A stretch of DNA of 64,000 nucleotides, taken from Streptomyces sp. TS71-3 (lineage in GTDB: Bacteria; Actinomycetota; Actinomycetes; Streptomycetales; Streptomycetaceae). The stretch covers positions 5,581,501 to 5,645,500 of the forward strand of contig NZ_BNEL01000001.1 in the NCBI RefSeq assembly GCF_018327685.1, read 5' to 3'. Shown in pieces: positions 33,873 through 44,107 of the stretch; the first letter of the stretch is position 1, and every line of letters begins with the position of its first letter. The notes under the pieces are model-generated. The model had not been told where the DNA came from. It saw nothing but the letters and a program-made list of their open reading frames with translations, and did not search any database. A program made the position numbers and the translations under genes.

Positions 33873-35306
33873 GTGCGAATGGCGTTTGAGCGGCGTTGGC
33901 GGCGCCCGGTGGTGGTGCGGTCCCGGCGGGAGAGGATCGTGCGCGGCTCGCTCCTCTCCGGCGCGGTCGTGCTCGGCATGATCGCGGTCCTGTCCATGTG
34001 CGGCACCAGCGCGCCCGGCGACGCGGTCGGCGACGAGCGACCCGAGCGGCCCCCGCACCTGGACTTCCCGGTGCCGGAGGGCTACGACACGGGCTCGGGC
34101 TGGGACGTCTCCGGTGTCTCGGAGGAGTACGCGCTGGCCGAGCGCACCGGCAGCGTCGCCGTGCTGGACGCGGCCGGGCAGGGCGCCTCCCGCGTGCGCG
34201 CGATCGACGTCACCAGCGGCCGGGCGCGCTGGACGAGCGCCCCGGTGAAACCGGTGGCCCGGTCCTGGGACCGTCCGCAGCTGCTGACCGTCGCCGAGGG
34301 CCGTCGCGAGTTCTTCGTGGCGTGGTCCTACGGCGATGCGAGCACATCGGTCCTGGGCGGTGCCAGAACCGCCGTCTCCCTCGACATCTACGACGCCGCC
34401 TACGGCACCCACCGGCACCTGGACGTGCCCTGGTCCGAGGCCGCCGACGTGACCGGCGGCGGCCCCGGAATCCTCATCGGGCGGGGCGGCGACCACGCCG
34501 CCGTCGTCGATCCCGCGACCGGCGAGGTGTCCACGACCTCGGCGCCGGACCTCAAGTACCCGCGCGGCTGCGCCGCCTGCCGGCGTGACACGGACATCCG
34601 CGGCCTGACGTCGGACGGCCTGCTGGTGAAGGGAGCCGGGGAGTTCTGGGTGCGCGGCGGCTGGTACGGGCGCCGGACGGCGCCCAAGGGCACCGACCCG
34701 GCCTCCGGTGTGCCGGTCTCCGTGACCGCGGACCGGGTGCTGGTCAGATGGAGCAGGAAGCCCGGCGGCAAGGACGCCGATCGGTTCGAGACCTGGGCCG
34801 TGCACGACGCGCGCAGCGGCAAGGTACTCGCCTCAGCGGACTGCCACCGCCCGGCCGTCGACCCGGGCAGGTACCCGGAGCTGTCCTTCTCCTTCTCGGG
34901 CCGCTACGCCGTGGCGGGGGCACTCGCCTTCGACCTGACCGATCACAAGGGCTACTGCTTCGACAAGGAGTCCGGCAGTACGGGGGGCGGCACCTCGGTC
35001 GCCCCGGCTCCGGACGCGGCCGACCCCGGCGACCCCGCCGTCGACAAGGCCCCCCGGCCCCTGACCCTGGTCACCGTCACCGACCAGGGCGTCGCGTACG
35101 GCACCACCGGCGTGCACACGGCCGCGGACGCGCGCTCCGGTGCCGGCAGGCCCCTCCACATCACCGTGGGCACACCCGTCCCGCAACTCCTCGCGCCCAC
35201 CACCCACCTGCCCGCCGCCGACCTCGGCGGGTACGGCCTCTTCCCGGGCACCGACACCAAGGACGTCCGGCATCTGCTGGGTTACCCCCGGGCGCCGACC
35301 GGCTGA
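33873..35306 (+). CDS. Membrane-anchored protein of unknown function
   Basis: A 477-residue protein: basic N terminus (RRWRRPVVVRSRRERIVRG), one transmembrane helix (about 26-42) and a long extracytoplasmic region with repeated beta-strand patterns (VRAIDVTSGRARWTS, AVVDPATGEVSTT, TWAVHDARSGKVLAS) that suggest a PQQ-like propeller. Several cysteines (CAACRR, DCHRP) could form disulfides. GTG 33873 and ATG 33879 are both possible starts. No named family is certain. Confidence 0.78.
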   Translation: MRMAFERRWRRPVVVRSRRERIVRGSLLSGAVVLGMIAVLSMCGTSAPGDAVGDERPERPPHLDFPVPEGYDTGSGWDVSGVSEEYALAERTGSVAVLDAAGQGASRVRAIDVTSGRARWTSAPVKPVARSWDRPQLLTVAEGRREFFVAWSYGDASTSVLGGARTAVSLDIYDAAYGTHRHLDVPWSEAADVTGGGPGILIGRGGDHAAVVDPATGEVSTTSAPDLKYPRGCAACRRDTDIRGLTSDGLLVKGAGEFWVRGGWYGRRTAPKGTDPASGVPVSVTADRVLVRWSRKPGGKDADRFETWAVHDARSGKVLASADCHRPAVDPGRYPELSFSFSGRYAVAGALAFDLTDHKGYCFDKESGSTGGGTSVAPAPDAADPGDPAVDKAPRPLTLVTVTDQGVAYGTTGVHTAADARSGAGRPLHITVGTPVPQLLAPTTHLPAADLGGYGLFPGTDTKDVRHLLGYPRAPTG

Positions 35307-35429
35307 CCGGTTTCGTACGGGGTTTTGCGGGGCGGGGCACCGTTCCGTACGTGCGCGCCGGCCCGCGCGGCACCCTGCACACGCGCCACCGTCGACCGAA
35401 TCCGGATGGCGAGCCGGACCGGGAGCGGC

Positions 35430-35585
35430 TCAGTTCCGGGTCGCCAGCATGCCCAGGGTGACCATCCCGAGGACGACCCAGCCGAACCACAGCCAGCCGT
35501 TGCTTCCCATGGCCGCCGTGTAGGCCGTCACCACGACCAGACCCCCGACGGTGACGACCCCCATCGCTTTGGTGGAACCGGGCAT
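35430..35585 (-). CDS. 51-residue membrane protein
   Basis: A short gene: start ATG 35585, stop 35430, with GAGGAGG nine bases upstream. The product begins MPGSTKAMGVVTVGG and has two hydrophobic stretches (about 8-25 and 31-47; GWLWFGWVVLGMVTLGML). Small integral membrane proteins of this kind are conserved among streptomycetes as I recall; function unknown. Confidence 0.75.
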   Translation of the reverse strand: MPGSTKAMGVVTVGGLVVVTAYTAAMGSNGWLWFGWVVLGMVTLGMLATRN

Positions 35586-35794
35586 CGCGACCCCTCCTCA
35601 CGCCGGCCGGGCGGTCCCCACCCGTGCCATGGTCCGAAGCGACCTCGCCATCCATCATCCTCCTGGCGGAGGGACCTGGACCACGTTCCTTCGGACACGT
35701 CGACCCGTCCGCGGCGGGGCGCCCGCATCACCGGAAGACGCGGCGCCGCACCGGGCATGGCCCGCGCGCCGCGGGCCGAGGTCATGAAGGGCTT

Positions 35795-36745
35795 TCAGCT
35801 CCCGCGTGCGTGCAGGGAGGCCAGGTAGGCGTTGTACGCCTCCAGCTCCTTGTCGCCGTCCCGGTCGGCGGCCCGGTCCTTGCGTCGCGCCTGGCGCTGC
35901 TCCGAGCGGTACCACTGGAAGAGCAGCGCCAGCAGCACCAGCACCGACGGCACCTCGCTGAACGCCCAGGCGATGCCGCCCGCCGCGGTCTGGTCGGAGA
36001 GCGCGTCGATCCCCAGCGAGGCCGGCGGATGCCGGTAGGCCCCGACCAGCGGGGTGGAGGCCATCATGATCGCGATGCCGAAGAAGGCGTGGAAGGGCAT
36101 CCCCGCGAAGAGCTCCAGCATGCGCAGCACGTAGCCGGAACGGTGAGGTCCGGGGTCCACGCCCATGATCGGCCAGAAGAACACGAGGCCGACCAGCAGG
36201 AAGTGCACCATCATCACGGTGTGCCCGGTCCTGGACTGCATCAGGAAGTCGAAGAGCGGCGTGAAGTACAGCCCGTAGAGGCTCGCGATGAACAGCGGGA
36301 TGGTGAACGCGGGGTGCGTGATGACCCGCATGAACCTGCTGTGCAGCAGCTTCAGCACCAGCTCGCGGGGGCCGGTGCGGCCCCGGCCCGCGACCGGCAG
36401 CGCGCGCAGCGTCAGGGTGACCGGCGCGCCGAGCAGCAGGAGGATCGGCGAGAGCATGCTGATGATCATGTGCTGCACCATGTGCACGCTGAACATGACC
36501 ATGCCATAGTCGTTCAGTCCCGTGCACATCACCACCAGCAGGGTCAGCACGCCCACCGTGAACGCCACGGTCCTTCCCACCGGCCAGCGGTCCCCGCGGC
36601 GCACCAGCCGCACCACGCCCCACCCGTACAGCGCCAGCGCCACGAGGCAGGCCACGAGGAAGAACGGGTCGGCGGACCATGCGAGACCGCGGCCCAGCGT
36701 GAACGGCGGCAGATCCATCGTCATGCCGTGCCCGCCGTGATCCAT
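35795..36745 (-). CDS. Cytochrome c oxidase assembly protein, Caa3_CtaG family
   Basis: A 316-residue integral membrane protein with about seven or eight helices. Conserved features of the CtaG/Caa3 group are visible: an N-terminal His-rich MDHGGHGM, SVHMVQHMIISMLSPILLLLG, HPAFTIPLFI and MVHFLLVG with histidines suited to copper handling. Predicted to help deliver copper to cytochrome oxidase. Monocistronic in this window. Confidence 0.88.
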   Translation of the reverse strand: MDHGGHGMTMDLPPFTLGRGLAWSADPFFLVACLVALALYGWGVVRLVRRGDRWPVGRTVAFTVGVLTLLVVMCTGLNDYGMVMFSVHMVQHMIISMLSPILLLLGAPVTLTLRALPVAGRGRTGPRELVLKLLHSRFMRVITHPAFTIPLFIASLYGLYFTPLFDFLMQSRTGHTVMMVHFLLVGLVFFWPIMGVDPGPHRSGYVLRMLELFAGMPFHAFFGIAIMMASTPLVGAYRHPPASLGIDALSDQTAAGGIAWAFSEVPSVLVLLALLFQWYRSEQRQARRKDRAADRDGDKELEAYNAYLASLHARGS

Positions 36746-36939
36746 CCGCAGGCTCCTGATTCTGGTGGGCGTCCCGGCCCATCGGTCTCACCACCGCCTG
36801 AAAGGCGTGGGAGGTGCCCTCCGGGGGGATTGTGTGCAGCTGTCCGAACCAGACTAGGACTGCCGCCCGCGTGGCCGGTGACCGGGGTGCGCCGGGCGCG
36901 GCGCGGGGCCCTCAGCCGCCACCCGCCCGGCCGCCGGCG

Positions 36940-37965
36940 TCACAGCACGCACTCGGCCTCCGCGTACCGCTGGTCGGGCACGGTCTTGAGGGTGTCCACG
37001 GCGTCGCCGAGCGGCACCATCTCGATGTCGGTGCCGCGCAGTGCCGTCATGTACCCGAACTGCCCGCGGTGCACGGCCTCCACCGCGTGCCAGCCGAACC
37101 GGGTGGCGAGCACGCGGTCGTACGCCGTGGGGGTGCCGCCGCGCTGCACATGGCCGAGGATCACCGGGCGTGCCTCCTTGCCGAGGCGCTCCTCCAGCTC
37201 CACGGAGAGCTGCCGGGCGACGCCGGCGAAGCGCTCGTGGCCGTAGACGTCCGTGCCGCCCTCGTCGAAGACCATGGAGCCCTCGCGGGGCTTGGCGCCC
37301 TCGGCGGCCACCACGATCGCGAACTTCTTGCCCGCGTCGAAGCGCTCCCGGACCCGGGCGGTCAACTCGTCGACGTCGAAGGGCCGCTCGGGCACCACGA
37401 TGGCGTGCGCGCCCGCCGCCATGCCCGAGTGCAGCGCGATCCAGCCGGTGTGACGGCCCATGACCTCGACGATCATCACCCGCTGGTGTGACTCGGCGGT
37501 GGTCTTCAGACGGTCCAGGGCCTCCGTCGCGACGCCCACGGCCGTGTCGAAGCCGAAGGTGACGTCCGTGCAGGCGATGTCGTTGTCGATGGTCTTGGGG
37601 ACGCCGACGATGGGCAGGCCCGCGTCGGACAGCATCCGGGCCGCCTTGAGCGTGCCCTCGCCGCCGATCGGAATGATCGCGTCGAGGCCGAGGTCCAAGA
37701 CGTGGCCCTTGGCGCGCTCCACGCCGTCCCGCAGGTGCTCGGGCTGCACCCGGGAGGAGCCGAGGATGGTGCCGCCGCGGGCCAGGATGCCGCCCACGGC
37801 GTCCAGGTCCAGCTTGCGGTAGTCGCAGGTGAGCAGGCCCTTCCAGCCGTCCTGGAAACCTATGACCTCGTCGCTGTGGTCCACGAGGGCGCGGTGCACG
37901 ATCGAGCGGATCACGGCGTTCAGCCCGGGGCAGTCGCCGCCGGAGGTGAGGACACCCATACGCAT
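36940..37965 (-). CDS. pfkA: ATP-dependent 6-phosphofructokinase, actinobacterial group III
   Basis: A 341-residue glycolytic kinase. The ATP loop is GGDCPG (9-14), the catalytic block PKTIDNDI (123-130, Asp 127 as base) and the substrate block MGRHTGW. It carries Gly in GGEGT (position 104) with Lys 124, the combination known for ATP-using group III enzymes of Streptomyces and Amycolatopsis rather than PPi-dependent forms. ATG 37965. Confidence 0.95.
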   Translation of the reverse strand: MRMGVLTSGGDCPGLNAVIRSIVHRALVDHSDEVIGFQDGWKGLLTCDYRKLDLDAVGGILARGGTILGSSRVQPEHLRDGVERAKGHVLDLGLDAIIPIGGEGTLKAARMLSDAGLPIVGVPKTIDNDIACTDVTFGFDTAVGVATEALDRLKTTAESHQRVMIVEVMGRHTGWIALHSGMAAGAHAIVVPERPFDVDELTARVRERFDAGKKFAIVVAAEGAKPREGSMVFDEGGTDVYGHERFAGVARQLSVELEERLGKEARPVILGHVQRGGTPTAYDRVLATRFGWHAVEAVHRGQFGYMTALRGTDIEMVPLGDAVDTLKTVPDQRYAEAECVL

Positions 37966-38110
37966 AGCCCGGTATACCTTTGCAACGTGGGCCGACGGGC
38001 CGGACCACGTCGTCCGGCTGAATCACTGCCAGAGTACCGGCGCACGGCGGCCCCGCCGAACCGCCGTCCGCCTGGTGGACGAGCCCGCGCTCAGGTGTTC
38101 GGCAAGGTGC

Positions 38111-38839
38111 TCAGGCGGGCTGCTGGGCGGCTGCGATGCGCTCGGCGCGCAGGGCCTCGTACCACCGGTCGTCGGCCGGCGGCAGGGCGTTCACGTCGAG
38201 CGCCAGCTTCAGCAGCAGGTCCGCGATTCCGGGGTTGCGGGCCAGCACGGGGCCGTGCATATACGTACCGAACACCGTGTCGTTATACGCACCCTCGGTG
38301 CCGTCGCCGGTGCCGTTGCCCTTGCCGAGGCGGAGCCGGGCGAAGGGCTTGGCGCCCGGGCCGATCTGGGTGATGCCCTGGTGGTTCTCGAAGCCGGTGA
38401 GCTGCGGCAGGCGCAGCTGCGTGTCGATGTCCGCGAGTACGTCCCCGACGCACCGCTCGCCCTCGCCGCGCGTCGAGACCACGTCGAGCAGGCCGAGGCC
38501 GGCCTCGCGCTCGCCGAGGTCGTTGACGAACTCGTGGCCGAGGATCTGGTAGCCGGCGCACACCGAGAAGACGATGGCGCCGTTGGCGACCGCGCGGGAG
38601 AGGCCGCCGTCGCGGCGCAGCCGCTCGGCCGCGAGCCGCTGCGGGCGGTCCTCGCCGCCGCCGATCAGGTAGATGTCGCCGGAGGTGGGCACCGGCTGGT
38701 CGCTGCGCACGTCGATACGGCTGACGGACAGCCGCCGCTGCCGGGCCCGGCGCTCCACGACCAGCACGTTGCCCTGGTCGCCGTAGGTGCTGAGCAGGTC
38801 CGGGTAGACCCACACCACACGCAAGCTGTTGTCGCTCAT
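38111..38839 (-). CDS. gatD: Lipid II isoglutaminyl synthase, glutaminase subunit
   Basis: A 242-residue class I glutamine amidotransferase. The nucleophile is Cys 94 in FSVCAGYQILG and a catalytic His lies in TYMHGPVLA; both match GatD, which supplies ammonia to MurT for amidation of the D-Glu of peptidoglycan lipid II. The murT gene is directly upstream, 88 bases away, so this is the standard murT-gatD pair. Confidence 0.93.
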   Translation of the reverse strand: MSDNSLRVVWVYPDLLSTYGDQGNVLVVERRARQRRLSVSRIDVRSDQPVPTSGDIYLIGGGEDRPQRLAAERLRRDGGLSRAVANGAIVFSVCAGYQILGHEFVNDLGEREAGLGLLDVVSTRGEGERCVGDVLADIDTQLRLPQLTGFENHQGITQIGPGAKPFARLRLGKGNGTGDGTEGAYNDTVFGTYMHGPVLARNPGIADLLLKLALDVNALPPADDRWYEALRAERIAAAQQPA

Positions 38840-38927
38840 GCTCGAAACGCGTCCTTCTGGGGTTCTCGGGGTCCGGCCTTGCGGGCGCGGCGGTCGTTGC
38901 GGACGCGGCGGTCCGGGGCCGGGGTGG

Positions 38928-40166
38928 TCAGTTGCCGACGCGGCGGCGCAGGTCCTGGAACGCGGTGTAGTTCGCGATGGCCTCGATCCTGCCGGCGGGT
39001 GCCGCCTGGACCGCCTCGTCCAGGTCGGCGCAGACCTGGAAGGACTGGTTCGCGACCTCCAGGCGCACCGCCAGGTCGAGCTTGCGGTCGCCGATGACGA
39101 AGATCGGATGGCCGGTGAGCCGGGTGTAGTCGACGTCCCACAGCCAGGAGGTGTCGGTGCCGTCCGCGCCGCGGGCGTTCACCGACAGGACGACCGGCGT
39201 CGGCGGCTGGTCGATCAGCGAGAACGTCTCCAGCCAGCCGGCCGGGTTCTTCGCCAGCAGCAGCCGCAGGTCGCGGCCGAGGAACTGCACGATGTCGTAG
39301 CGTCCGGCGACCGCCTGCACCTGGTACATCCGCTCCAGCGCGACCTGGGGCGGCACGCCGAAGGCGGCGGCGACCGCGGCCGAGGTGGCGGCGTTGGCCT
39401 TGTTGGCGCGGCCCGGCAGCTGGAGGTGGATGGGCCAGGCGGAACCCTGCGGGTCGATCACGTGGTCCCCGGCGAGCACCCAGCTCGGAGCGGGCCTGCG
39501 GAATCCGCACTCGGCGCAGAACCAGTCGTCGCCCGGGCGCTGCATCACACCGCCGCAGGACGGGCAGGACCAGGCGTCGTCCTTCCACATCTGCCCGGCG
39601 GCGACCCAGACGACGTTCGGCGAGGACGAGGCGGCCCAGACGACCAGGGGGTCGTCGGCGTTGGCGATCACGATGGCCTTGGCGCCCGCCAGGCCCTCGC
39701 GCCAGCGCTCGGCGAGCATCCGGGTCTCGGCGGCGCGGTCGAGCTGGTCGCGTGAGAGGTTCAGCAGCGCGATGGCCTTGGGCTCGACGTCCCTGGCGAC
39801 CCCGGCCAGGTACTTCTCGTCGACCTCTATCACGCCGAAGCGCGCGTCCGAGCCGCCCGCGAGTGCCGAGGTGATGCCGGCGGGCATGTTGGCGCCGAGG
39901 GCGTTGGAGACGACGGGGCCCGCCGCGCGCAGCGCCTCGGCGATCAGGCGGGTGGTGGTCGTCTTGCCGTTGGTCGCGGAGACCAGCACCACGTCCAGGT
40001 GCTGGGCGAGCCGGCGCAGCAGCTCAGGGTCGAGCTTGAGTGCCACCCGGCCGCCGATCACGGACCCGCTCCCGCGGCCCGCTGCACGGGATACCGCCGC
40101 GGCGGCCCTGCCCGCCGTCACGGCCAGCCTGGACCGCGGCGACAGCGGTTCCGAGTTGCCTGCCAT
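38928..40166 (-). CDS. murT: Lipid II isoglutaminyl synthase, Mur-ligase subunit
   Basis: A 412-residue Mur-ligase-type protein. The P-loop is VSATNGKTTTT (62-72); a zinc ribbon with CPSCGG and CAECGF (about 205-230) is diagnostic for MurT; the C-terminal MurT domain (DUF1727) follows. It activates the D-Glu carboxylate with ATP and accepts ammonia from GatD. ATG 40166 is preceded by AGGAGGA; the frame extends 21 codons upstream without need. Confidence 0.94.
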   Translation of the reverse strand: MAGNSEPLSPRSRLAVTAGRAAAAVSRAAGRGSGSVIGGRVALKLDPELLRRLAQHLDVVLVSATNGKTTTTRLIAEALRAAGPVVSNALGANMPAGITSALAGGSDARFGVIEVDEKYLAGVARDVEPKAIALLNLSRDQLDRAAETRMLAERWREGLAGAKAIVIANADDPLVVWAASSSPNVVWVAAGQMWKDDAWSCPSCGGVMQRPGDDWFCAECGFRRPAPSWVLAGDHVIDPQGSAWPIHLQLPGRANKANAATSAAVAAAFGVPPQVALERMYQVQAVAGRYDIVQFLGRDLRLLLAKNPAGWLETFSLIDQPPTPVVLSVNARGADGTDTSWLWDVDYTRLTGHPIFVIGDRKLDLAVRLEVANQSFQVCADLDEAVQAAPAGRIEAIANYTAFQDLRRRVGN

Positions 40167-40345
40167 CGTTGGGGTTCCTCCTTGGGTACAGCGCCGTGCC
40201 AGCCCCTGGCGAGTGGGTGCGGCCATCACGTGCCCCTCAGCCTATCGAGATCCGGTCACGGGGCTGAACAACGGCACCGTTACGGATCGGGTCCCGTCCC
40301 GCCCGAGCGGTCGCCCGCCGTCCGGGCGGCCGTACCCTTACCGCC

Positions 40346-40939
40346 ATGCGACACGGCTCGATCCCGGGCGCCAGAGGGCGCGTACGACCGCTCGCCCTGT
40401 TCGGGGACCCGGTGCTGCACGCGCCGTGTGCGCAGGTCACCGACTTCGGGCCGGAGCTGCACCGGCTGGTCGAGGACATGTACGCGACGATGTACGCCGC
40501 TCAGGGCGTGGGTCTTGCGGCCAACCAGGTGGGCCGCGCGCTCGCCGTCTTCGTGTACGACTGTCCGGACGACGAGGAGCGGCGCCATCTGGGGCACGTG
40601 GTGAACCCGCGGCTGGTCACGGTGGACGGCGAGGTGGTGCGCGGGCCCGAGGGGTGCCTGTCGCTGCCGGGCGTCGAGGCGGGCACGCCGCGTTACGACC
40701 ACACGGTGGTGGAGGGGGTCGACGCCCTCGGCGAGCCGGTGGGGATAGACGGCACCGGGTTCTTCGCGCGCTGCCTCCAGCATGAGCTGGATCACGTCGC
40801 CGGCGGGGTGTACACGGACCGGGTGACGGGGTGGCGCCGGCGGCGGGTGCTGCGGGCGGCGGCCCGGGTGTCCGGTGAGCGGCTCTCGCAGGGCCCGGAT
40901 CGCCCCGCGGGCTCGCCCGCAAGCGCCGGACGAGCCTGA
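40346..40939 (+). CDS. def: Peptide deformylase
   Basis: A 197-residue metalloenzyme removing the N-formyl group from nascent proteins. All three motifs are intact: GVGLAANQVG (54-63), EGCLSLPG (metal ligand Cys 104) and QHELDH (His 146, Glu 147, His 150). The C-terminal ~25 residues are a variable basic tail. Streptomyces usually encodes several paralogs; this may not be the essential one. Convergent with the TetR gene at 40971. Confidence 0.95.
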   Translation: MRHGSIPGARGRVRPLALFGDPVLHAPCAQVTDFGPELHRLVEDMYATMYAAQGVGLAANQVGRALAVFVYDCPDDEERRHLGHVVNPRLVTVDGEVVRGPEGCLSLPGVEAGTPRYDHTVVEGVDALGEPVGIDGTGFFARCLQHELDHVAGGVYTDRVTGWRRRRVLRAAARVSGERLSQGPDRPAGSPASAGRA

Positions 40940-40970
40940 GTTCCCGCTTCCCCGGCCCGCGCCGTCCCCG

Positions 40971-41615
40971 TCAGAAGCGGGGGCCGCCCGCCACGTCGCC
41001 GGCCACGGCCAGCCTGCCCCACAGCAGGTCGGCGAGGCTGCGGACCAGTTCGGCGCGGGAGCAGGGGCGGTCGGCGAGCCACCAGTCGCCGGCCGCGTGC
41101 ATCATGCCGACGATGCCGTGGCCCCAGACGCGCGCGAGCCCCTGGCCGTCGGAGCCGAGGTCGACGCGCTCCTCTATCACCTTCGCCATCTCCTCGCCGA
41201 GCCGGCGCAGCAGGGGAGCGGAGTGGCGGCCCACGTCGAATCCGCCCTCGGTCTGGGAACCGCCCTCCGCGGGGTGCATCAGGAAGCGGTACACCTGCGG
41301 GCGGGCCTCGATCGCCGCCAGGTAGGTGTCGAGGGTGGCCTCGACCCGCTTGCGGCGCTCCGCCGGCGCGTCCAGCGCGGCGCGCAGGGCCTCCAGAAGG
41401 GCGTCCGTGTGCCGTTTGGCGAGCGCCGCGTACAGTCCTCCCTTGTCACCGAAGTGGCGGTAGAGGATCGGCTTGGTGATGCCCGCCTCGGCGGCGATCG
41501 CGTTCATCGAGGCGCCAGGGCCGTCACGCAGCACGACCCGGTCGGCGGCCTCGAGCAACTCGCGCCGCCGTTGCTCGGGGGACCGCTGCGGCTCGGCCTG
41601 CTGTGTGGTGTCCAT
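40971..41615 (-). CDS. TetR-family regulator divergent from acyl-CoA dehydrogenase
   Basis: A 214-residue repressor with helix-turn-helix at about 17-63 (LLEAADRVVLRDGPGASMNAIAAEAGITKPILYRHFGDKGGLY). Divergent from the acyl-CoA dehydrogenase gene, with a near-consensus promoter and a perfect 8-bp inverted repeat between them. Probably senses an acyl-CoA or fatty acid, by analogy with other TetR/dehydrogenase pairs. Confidence 0.92.
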   Translation of the reverse strand: MDTTQQAEPQRSPEQRRRELLEAADRVVLRDGPGASMNAIAAEAGITKPILYRHFGDKGGLYAALAKRHTDALLEALRAALDAPAERRKRVEATLDTYLAAIEARPQVYRFLMHPAEGGSQTEGGFDVGRHSAPLLRRLGEEMAKVIEERVDLGSDGQGLARVWGHGIVGMMHAAGDWWLADRPCSRAELVRSLADLLWGRLAVAGDVAGGPRF

Positions 41616-41718
41616 GGTTTCTCCCCGCCCGTGGTGAGTCGGTGACGCCTGCGCAAACTAACACTTGCGCCCGGGTCGACCTCGAACGCGCTGCCGGGCG
41701 GGAGTGGGACGCTGGGAG

Positions 41719-41758
41719 TTGACATGCGCTACCGGCCGGTAACATACTCCTGTTACCG
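41719..41758 (+). promoter_or_regulatory. Acyl-CoA dehydrogenase promoter with TetR operator
   Basis: A consensus -35 TTGACA (41719-41724) and -10-like CATACT (41743-41748, 18-bp spacer) are overlapped by CGGTAACA (41737-41744), six bases, TGTTACCG (41751-41758), a perfect inverted repeat. Occupancy would block the polymerase directly. The regulator is presumably the divergent TetR. Confidence 0.72.
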
Positions 41759-41794
41759 TAAGTAATACCGCGGTCGGACAGTGCTGGAGGGGAC

Positions 41795-43019
<1,225 letters not shown>

Positions 43020-43060
43020 CAGTAGTACCAGCAAAACGCGCGTAGATTGTGCAAGAGAAT

Positions 43061-43092
43061 GTGCCGCCCTCCGTGAGAACGGGGGGCGGCAC
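43061..43092. terminator. Bidirectional terminator at the left end of the element
   Basis: A 14-bp stem (one G-T pair) GTGCCGCCCTCCGT / ACGGGGGGCGGCAC closes a GAGA tetraloop. On the minus strand ATTCTCTT follows, on the plus strand GCTGTTT. It would end both the dehydrogenase transcript and the integrase transcript. Confidence 0.88.
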
Positions 43093-43112
43093 AAGCTGTT
43101 TCGGAGGTCGCC

Positions 43113-43565
43113 TCAAACGGCTGTTGGGAGAATTTTGGGAGATCGTTTTCGCGTGGGAGCGAGCGGGGGGTACGGGCCGAACTCCCGGCGATCCACGACG
43201 ACCTTCAACGAGTCCTCCCAGAGTCCTTGGAGGTACTCGGCGATCGACAGCTCCATCGCCAGCGTCACGTGAGAATACGTGCCCTCGACGCCCTGGAGTA
43301 CATGCCCCATCCGTGCTTCCACCGCAACCCAAGGCACTTTACCCTCGTCGAGCCAGACCTTCTGTGAGTGGCGCAGCCCGTGCGGCGTGAGCCCCTTGAC
43401 TCCCAGGACCGGGCGTATAAGGACGGAACCGAGGGCCCGCGCGGTCGCGCCGGGCCAGACTGCCCGGACGGCTACTCCCTCCAGGCGCCGTCCTGGGATC
43501 CGGACACGCTGGTGTGCCGCCGCGACGGCGCCCCACCGCCGCCCGACGATGGCGGCAGCACGCCG
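43113..43565 (-). pseudogene. Broken tyrosine recombinase (integrase)
   Basis: The last ~95 codons (43113-43400) are an intact catalytic C terminus: PHGLRHS supplies His and Arg, ARMGH the second His and EGTYSHVT the nucleophile Tyr. Upstream, similarity (AVWPGATARALGS) continues to about 43470, then shifts to another frame that ends in a stop at 43472-43474 and reads LPPSS...HTSVSGSQDGAW above it. The N-terminal DNA-binding domain is missing. It lies next to the left repeat and points toward it, as integrases usually do. Confidence 0.75.
43125..43142. other. Possible integrase arm sites, left end
   Basis: TGGGAGA occurs at 43125-43131 and 43136-43142, an 11-bp period, with a 6/7 match (TGGGAGC) at 43154-43160. 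The identical pair with the same period occurs at the right end (51355-51372), in the same orientation. The left pair lies inside the integrase 3' coding end. Confidence 0.55.
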
Positions 43566-43615
43566 CAGGCCGCCGGCCTCGACCCGACCCGCCGCCAGTA
43601 CCCCTGAACCACCAC

Positions 43616-43645
43616 GCCCCCTCTCGCCTTCGGGCGGGAGGGGGC
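43616..43645. terminator. Strong terminator hairpin with TTCG loop
   Basis: A 13-bp stem (one G-T pair), GCCCCCTCTCGCC (43616-43628) against GGCGGGAGGGGGC (43633-43645), closes a TTCG tetraloop; on the plus strand GATTTTG follows. It lies just past the stop of the GNAT gene (minus strand), which it could also serve. Confidence 0.88.
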
Positions 43646-43663
43646 GATTTTGTCGTACACGGG

Positions 43664-44107
43664 TCACAGGGCTGCTCGGTAGAACACCTTGCTGTCGTCC
43701 TGTGGAACACCCAGCGCCTCATACAGGGCGAGCGCAGCCGGGTTATCTGTGTCGGCGGTCCACTCGATTCGCGAGCAGCCCAGGGCCGCGGCCTCTTCGC
43801 GGAGTGCCGTCATCAGCGCACGGGCGACACCGCGGCGGCGAGCACCTGCGATGACGAAGAGTTCCTTGAGGAACAAGCTGGTGTCGGCGCCTGCCGCAGG
43901 CCAGAGGAGAGAGTAGGAGGCGAGGCCGAGGACCGCAGCGCCCTCGCGGGCAAGGAGAACGGTCGCTACTGGGTGGTCGCCGAACAGGGCGTTCCTGATC
44001 TGGCCGAGGTCTCCGGGGACTGCCTGCCCGCCGTAGTACGCCTCGATCTCGCCGAGGATCTCAGAGAGGGCTTCAGCGTCATCCGCTGTCGCTCTGTTGA
44101 TCTTCAC
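43664..44107 (-). CDS. GNAT-family N-acetyltransferase
   Basis: A 147-residue acetyltransferase. The acetyl-CoA loop reads VIAGARRRGVARALM (Q/RxxGxG/A type) and the C-terminal TADTDNPAALALYEALG is a typical motif B end. GTG 44107 has GGAG eight bases upstream and lies 29 bases inside the end of the XRE gene, so it is co-translated with that regulator. Substrate unknown; could modify a small molecule or a peptide. Confidence 0.87.
   Translation of the reverse strand: MKINRATADDAEALSEILGEIEAYYGGQAVPGDLGQIRNALFGDHPVATVLLAREGAAVLGLASYSLLWPAAGADTSLFLKELFVIAGARRRGVARALMTALREEAAALGCSRIEWTADTDNPAALALYEALGVPQDDSKVFYRAAL

Noticed and set aside
43368..43607. Plus-strand ORF ending just before the TTCG-loop terminator
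   Set aside because: It is antisense to the recombinase remnant and its composition is shadow-like; the terminator can serve the GNAT gene instead.
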